Source: Polaromonas hydrogenivorans
GTDB taxonomy: Bacteria; Pseudomonadota; Gammaproteobacteria; Burkholderiales; Burkholderiaceae_C
Direction of reading: 5' to 3'
Length of the DNA stretch: 64,000 nt
Assembly: GCF_040105105.1 (NCBI RefSeq)
Contig: NZ_CP157676.1
Location: forward strand, 1-64,000
The notes beneath the pieces are model-generated. The model did not search any database, was not told where the DNA came from, and saw nothing but the letters and a program-made list of their open reading frames with translations. Positions 60,998 to 64,000 of this stretch are shown here, in pieces. Every line of letters starts with the position of its first letter. Within the stretch, counting starts at the first letter, position 1. A program made the position numbers and the translations under genes.

Positions 60998-62239
60998 TCA
61001 GGCGATTGCCTGGTATCGCAGCGGCAGCATCACCAGCCCCCGATAAGCCGGCTTGTCGCTCCAGCGCGGCGCGGCATCGACCAGGCTGAGCCCGGGCCAT
61101 CTTTTCAGCAACTGGCCAAAGACCATTTTGGCCTCCATGAGCGTGAGCGCCGCGCCCATGCACACATGCGGCCCCGAGCCGAAGGCCAGCGAACTGCCCT
61201 GGCTGCGCGTGATGTCGAGCGTGTCGGGATCAAGGTAGCGCGCCGGGTCGCGGCTGGCCGCGCCGATCAGGGGCAGCACCAGGTCGCCCCGGCGCAGCTG
61301 CTGGCCGTGCAGCACCAAGTCGGTCGCCACGCGCCGCCCGGTGTACTGCACCGGGCTGTCAAAGCGCAGCAGCTCGCGCACCGCTCCGGGCAGCAGTTCG
61401 GGTTCGCGCCGCAGGCGGTGCCACTGCGCCGGATGGCTCAAGAGCGCCTGCAGGCCACTGCCCAGCAGGTGGCGCGTGGTTTCATGGCCGGCGAACAGCA
61501 GCATGGCGCATTGCGCAAGCAACTCGGCGCCATCCTGGATCTCGCCCCTAGCCTCGGCCTGCGCCAGGCGGCTGACCAGGTCGTCGCCTGGCGTTTTACG
61601 TTTGAGCGCCAGCAGGCAATCGAAATAGCGGCTCATGCCCAGCAGGCTGGCTTGCGCCCGCCGCGCCTGCTCGCGCGAGGGCCTGGGCTCGCCGATAAAG
61701 CTGGCCAGGTCTTCCGACCAGGCCATGAAGTCTTGATGCTGCGGCTGCTCGATGCCCATGAGCAGCGTGATCACCCGCACCGGCAAGGGCCGGGCAACGG
61801 CCTCGATGAAGTCAAAACTTTCCAGGTGCGCTACCCGATCAAGCAGTTCGGTGACGACCTGCTCGATGTGCGGCGCCAGCCCTTGCAGCACATCAGGCCG
61901 AAAGCCGGCATTGAGCACCTTGCGGATGCGCGGGTGGTCGGGCGCGTCGAGAAACAGCAGCGCGCGGGCAAACAGCTGCTGAAAGCCTTTCAACTCGCCC
62001 GGTGCATCCTCCCGGTCCTTGACCCAGGCGCCGGTGCGCTGCGCCGAAAAGCGCGGATCGCGCAGCACCAGCTCGACATCGGCATGGCGCGTGAGCAGCC
62101 AGGCGCCGCCGAAAAATTCCTCGCTCCAGTGGATCGGGCCGGTCTCCCGCAGGGCTTGGTAAGCCGGGTAGGGATTGGCCAGGAAGGCGGCATCCATGAG
62201 CGGACGCGCCAGCGCTGGCGGCCTCGGGTCAGCGCTCAT
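60998..62239 (-). CDS. Cytochrome P450, BioI-like by context
   Basis: Soluble bacterial P450 of 413 residues with all hallmarks: I-helix LLFAGHETTRHLLGSG, ExxR in AVRELLRFDSPVQYTGRR, and the haem loop SLAFGSGPHVCMGAALTLME with its cysteine thiolate. The start is three bases after the bioB stop, so it is the last gene of a bioD-bioB-P450 operon. In Bacillus subtilis the P450 BioI cleaves acyl-ACP to give a pimeloyl precursor; that role is inferred here from location only. It needs an electron donor that is not encoded in the window. Confidence 0.88.
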   Translation of the reverse strand: MSADPRPPALARPLMDAAFLANPYPAYQALRETGPIHWSEEFFGGAWLLTRHADVELVLRDPRFSAQRTGAWVKDREDAPGELKGFQQLFARALLFLDAPDHPRIRKVLNAGFRPDVLQGLAPHIEQVVTELLDRVAHLESFDFIEAVARPLPVRVITLLMGIEQPQHQDFMAWSEDLASFIGEPRPSREQARRAQASLLGMSRYFDCLLALKRKTPGDDLVSRLAQAEARGEIQDGAELLAQCAMLLFAGHETTRHLLGSGLQALLSHPAQWHRLRREPELLPGAVRELLRFDSPVQYTGRRVATDLVLHGQQLRRGDLVLPLIGAASRDPARYLDPDTLDITRSQGSSLAFGSGPHVCMGAALTLMEAKMVFGQLLKRWPGLSLVDAAPRWSDKPAYRGLVMLPLRYQAIA

Positions 62240-62242
62240 GCC

Positions 62243-63268
62243 TTACTGCGCTGCGGGACGGGCGCCCTGGACTTTCAAGCCCAGGCGGTCAAACAGCTGG
62301 CGGTCGCGGTCGGCTTGCGGATTAGTCGTGGTCAGCAGCTTGTCGCCGTAGAAAATCGAGTTCGCGCCAGCGGCAAAGCACAGCGCCTGCAGGCTTTCCG
62401 CCATCTGCTCGCGTCCGGCCGACAGGCGCACCATGGTCAGCGGCATGGTGATGCGGGCCACGGCAATCGTGCGCACGAACTCGAACGGGTCCAGCGGCGG
62501 GGTGTCCGCCAGCGGCGTGCCGGGCACGGGAACCAGGTTGTTGATGGGCACCGATTCAGGATAAGGGCTCAGGTTGGCGAGTTGCGCGATGAGTCCTGCG
62601 CGCTGGAGTCGGCTTTCGCCCATGCCGACAATGCCGCCGCAGCAGACATTGATGCCCGCTTCGCGCACATGGCCCAGGGTATCTAACCGATCCTGGTAGG
62701 TGCGGGTGGTGATGATGTCGCCATAGAACTCGGGCGAGCTGTCCAGGTTGTGGTTGTAGTAGTCCAGGCCAGCGTCTTTGAGCGCCTGCGCCTGCTCAGC
62801 TTCCAGCATGCCCAGCGTCATGCAGGTTTCCAGGCCCAGGGCGCGGACCTCGCGCACCATCTCGGTCACGTTTTCCATGTCGCGCTCTTTCGGGCTGCGC
62901 CAGGCCGCGCCCATGCAGAAACGGGTAGCACCCTGGTCCTTGGCGGCCTGCGCGGCCTCCATCACCTCGGCCAGCGGCATCAGTTTCGTGGCTGCGACGC
63001 CGCTGTCTGCGCTGGCCGCCTGCGGGCAGTAGCCGCAGTCCTCGGCGCAGCCGCCGGTCTTAATCGACAGCAGCGTCGAGAGCTGCACCTCGTTGGCATC
63101 GAAGTGTTCGCGATGCAACTGCTGGGCGCGAAACAGCAGGTCCATGAACGGTAGCTCGTACAGGGCCGCCACGTCCGCGACTTCCCAGCGAAGCGGCGCT
63201 TGCGGAGCTTTGACAACCGCAGGTGCGCGGCGCAGGGATGAAACGGGAATGGTGGCAATGGTGGTCAT
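62243..63268 (-). CDS. bioB: Biotin synthase
   Basis: Radical SAM enzyme of 341 residues that inserts sulfur into dethiobiotin. The 4Fe-4S-binding motif is [12 protein letters not shown], preceded by [11 protein letters not shown]. Other conserved blocks: [91 protein letters not shown] and [23 protein letters not shown] 63268 begins 10 bp after the bioD stop and is preferred to an upstream TTG inside bioD. The order bioD-bioB-P450 marks a biotin operon. Confidence 0.95.
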   Translation of the reverse strand: MTTIATIPVSSLRRAPAVVKAPQAPLRWEVADVAALYELPFMDLLFRAQQLHREHFDANEVQLSTLLSIKTGGCAEDCGYCPQAASADSGVAATKLMPLAEVMEAAQAAKDQGATRFCMGAAWRSPKERDMENVTEMVREVRALGLETCMTLGMLEAEQAQALKDAGLDYYNHNLDSSPEFYGDIITTRTYQDRLDTLGHVREAGINVCCGGIVGMGESRLQRAGLIAQLANLSPYPESVPINNLVPVPGTPLADTPPLDPFEFVRTIAVARITMPLTMVRLSAGREQMAESLQALCFAAGANSIFYGDKLLTTTNPQADRDRQLFDRLGLKVQGARPAAQ

Positions 63269-63278
63269 CAGGTTTTTC

Positions 63279-64000
63279 TCAGGTGAAAAGGGTCGGGACA
63301 AAAGGGATGCGGTGAAACACCCTTTGGAGGGCTGCGGTATCCAGGTGGGCCGCCACGGCGGCGGGTTCCGGTGCGTCCAGCCAAGGCACCATGCCCAGGC
63401 AGGGTGCTTGGTGGCGGCGCGTCATTTCATGGCGCAGGCTGGCCAGGTTGGCAGCGCTGTGCGCCATGTCGGGCTCGGTAGCATTGGCAATCCAGCCGGC
63501 CAGCGGCAAGCCGCGCGCGCGGATGGCCTCGGCCGTCAACAAAGTGTGGCTCAGGCAGCCCAGGCGCAGGCCGACCACCAGCACCACCGGCAAGCCAAGG
63601 GCCACTGCCAGGGCGGCCGTGTCCCAGTCAGGGCCGAGCGGCACGCAAAATCCGCCCACGCCTTCAATCACCACAACATCGGCGCATCTAGCCAGATGGC
63701 GGGCGGCGGAAAAAATCGTTACCGGATCGATATGCCGGTGTTCCAGGGCAGCGGCAATCTCCGGGGCGCAGGCGGCCTTGAACTGCAGCGGCCCGACTTC
63801 GGCATCGCTCAAATTCACCGAGCAGGCCTGGCGCAGGGCCTGCACGTCCTCATTAACGGGTTGGCCGTCAATCAGTGTCGTGCCTGCTGCCACGGGCTTC
63901 AAACCCGCGCTGCGCCAGCCCTGCTGCGCGCACCACTGCAGCAGCGCCGCGCTGATGTGGGTCTTGCCCACGCCGGTGTCGGTGCCGGCAACGAAGCAGC
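63279..64000 (-). CDS. bioD: Dethiobiotin synthetase, 5' end beyond the window
   Basis: ATP-dependent carboxylase-type enzyme that closes the ureido ring of dethiobiotin from diaminopelargonate. The frame is open to the window edge and reads [20 protein letters not shown] there, the P-loop at the very start of BioD, so only a few residues are missing. [13 protein letters not shown] (the second conserved loop), [20 protein letters not shown] and [11 protein letters not shown] follow. It is the first of the three visible biotin genes. Confidence 0.92.
   Translation of the reverse strand, partial: CFVAGTDTGVGKTHISAALLQWCAQQGWRSAGLKPVAAGTTLIDGQPVNEDVQALRQACSVNLSDAEVGPLQFKAACAPEIAAALEHRHIDPVTIFSAARHLARCADVVVIEGVGGFCVPLGPDWDTAALAVALGLPVVLVVGLRLGCLSHTLLTAEAIRARGLPLAGWIANATEPDMAHSAANLASLRHEMTRRHQAPCLGMVPWLDAPEPAAVAAHLDTAALQRVFHRIPFVPTLFT

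Noticed and set aside
61166..62686. Plus-strand frame of 506 codons over P450 and bioB
   Set aside because: Antisense of two well-recognised genes.

Overview
The window looks like accessory DNA of a betaproteobacterium. A GC-rich Burkholderiales such as Polaromonas or another Comamonadaceae is likely, inferred from codon use and from IncP-type KorB-like ParB, IS66, IS1182, IS91 and RIT content. The first 3 kb, around parA and rep, are visibly more AT-rich than the rest. The left end is a plasmid-type replication and partition module. The right end is a biotin operon (bioD-bioB-P450). The window could therefore be a large plasmid or chromid carrying biosynthesis genes, or an integrated plasmid or island; the sequence alone does not decide.

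Layout. 1-5.5 kb: parA (minus), a 21-bp iteron array with a DnaA-box-like site, a replication initiator behind a six-codon leader ORF, decayed dinG-like, radC and parA pieces, then an intact KorB-like parB. 5.7-9.1 kb: a DinG-like helicase gene with one frameshift, a decayed DUF2591-like gene, and a long dispersed repeat that recurs at 14.1-14.7 kb. 9.3-12.1 kb: a winged-helix protein, then a hemerythrin-formaldehyde dehydrogenase pair. 12.2-16.8 kb: an IS1595-type element with perfect target duplication, an IS66 remnant, a Phd/VapC-type toxin-antitoxin pair with a palindromic operator, and an antirepressor fragment fused to ten 42-bp repeats. 17.9-21.1 kb: a large stem-loop, a frameshifted integrase, an LprI-like protein, a YhcG-type nuclease and an hsdS tail.

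21.3-28 kb is quieter: small conserved proteins, a LuxR-type response regulator, TerC, an SSB, a beta-solenoid repeat protein and an Rnk-like protein. 28.4-39.5 kb is a transposon scrapyard: uspA, lysR and istA fragments, an IS91-type element with an accessory integrase, an IS3-type element and an IS1182-type transposase. Inside it sits an intact gene for a six-repeat glycine-zipper protein. 40-45 kb holds a decayed response regulator, two and a fraction copies of a Crp-like gene, a second LuxR-type response regulator, the 3' half of a tRNA-Phe gene, and histidine-kinase and LprI pieces. 46-50 kb is a conflict cluster: hipBA facing a TOTE-type primase-helicase.

50.2-60.9 kb is the most striking structure. 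A RIT element (three overlapping tyrosine recombinase genes between 109-bp inverted repeats) sits at the centre of two inverted, apparently identical copies of the 5' part of an IS66 element. Both IS66 copies stop at the same tnpC codon. One copy is also split by an IS110/IS1111-type element in its terminal repeat and by an IS630-type element in tnpC, whose transposase needs a -1 frameshift on a run of seven A. From 61 kb the biotin genes run leftward: bioD (5' end off the window), bioB and a P450 that could supply the pimeloyl precursor.
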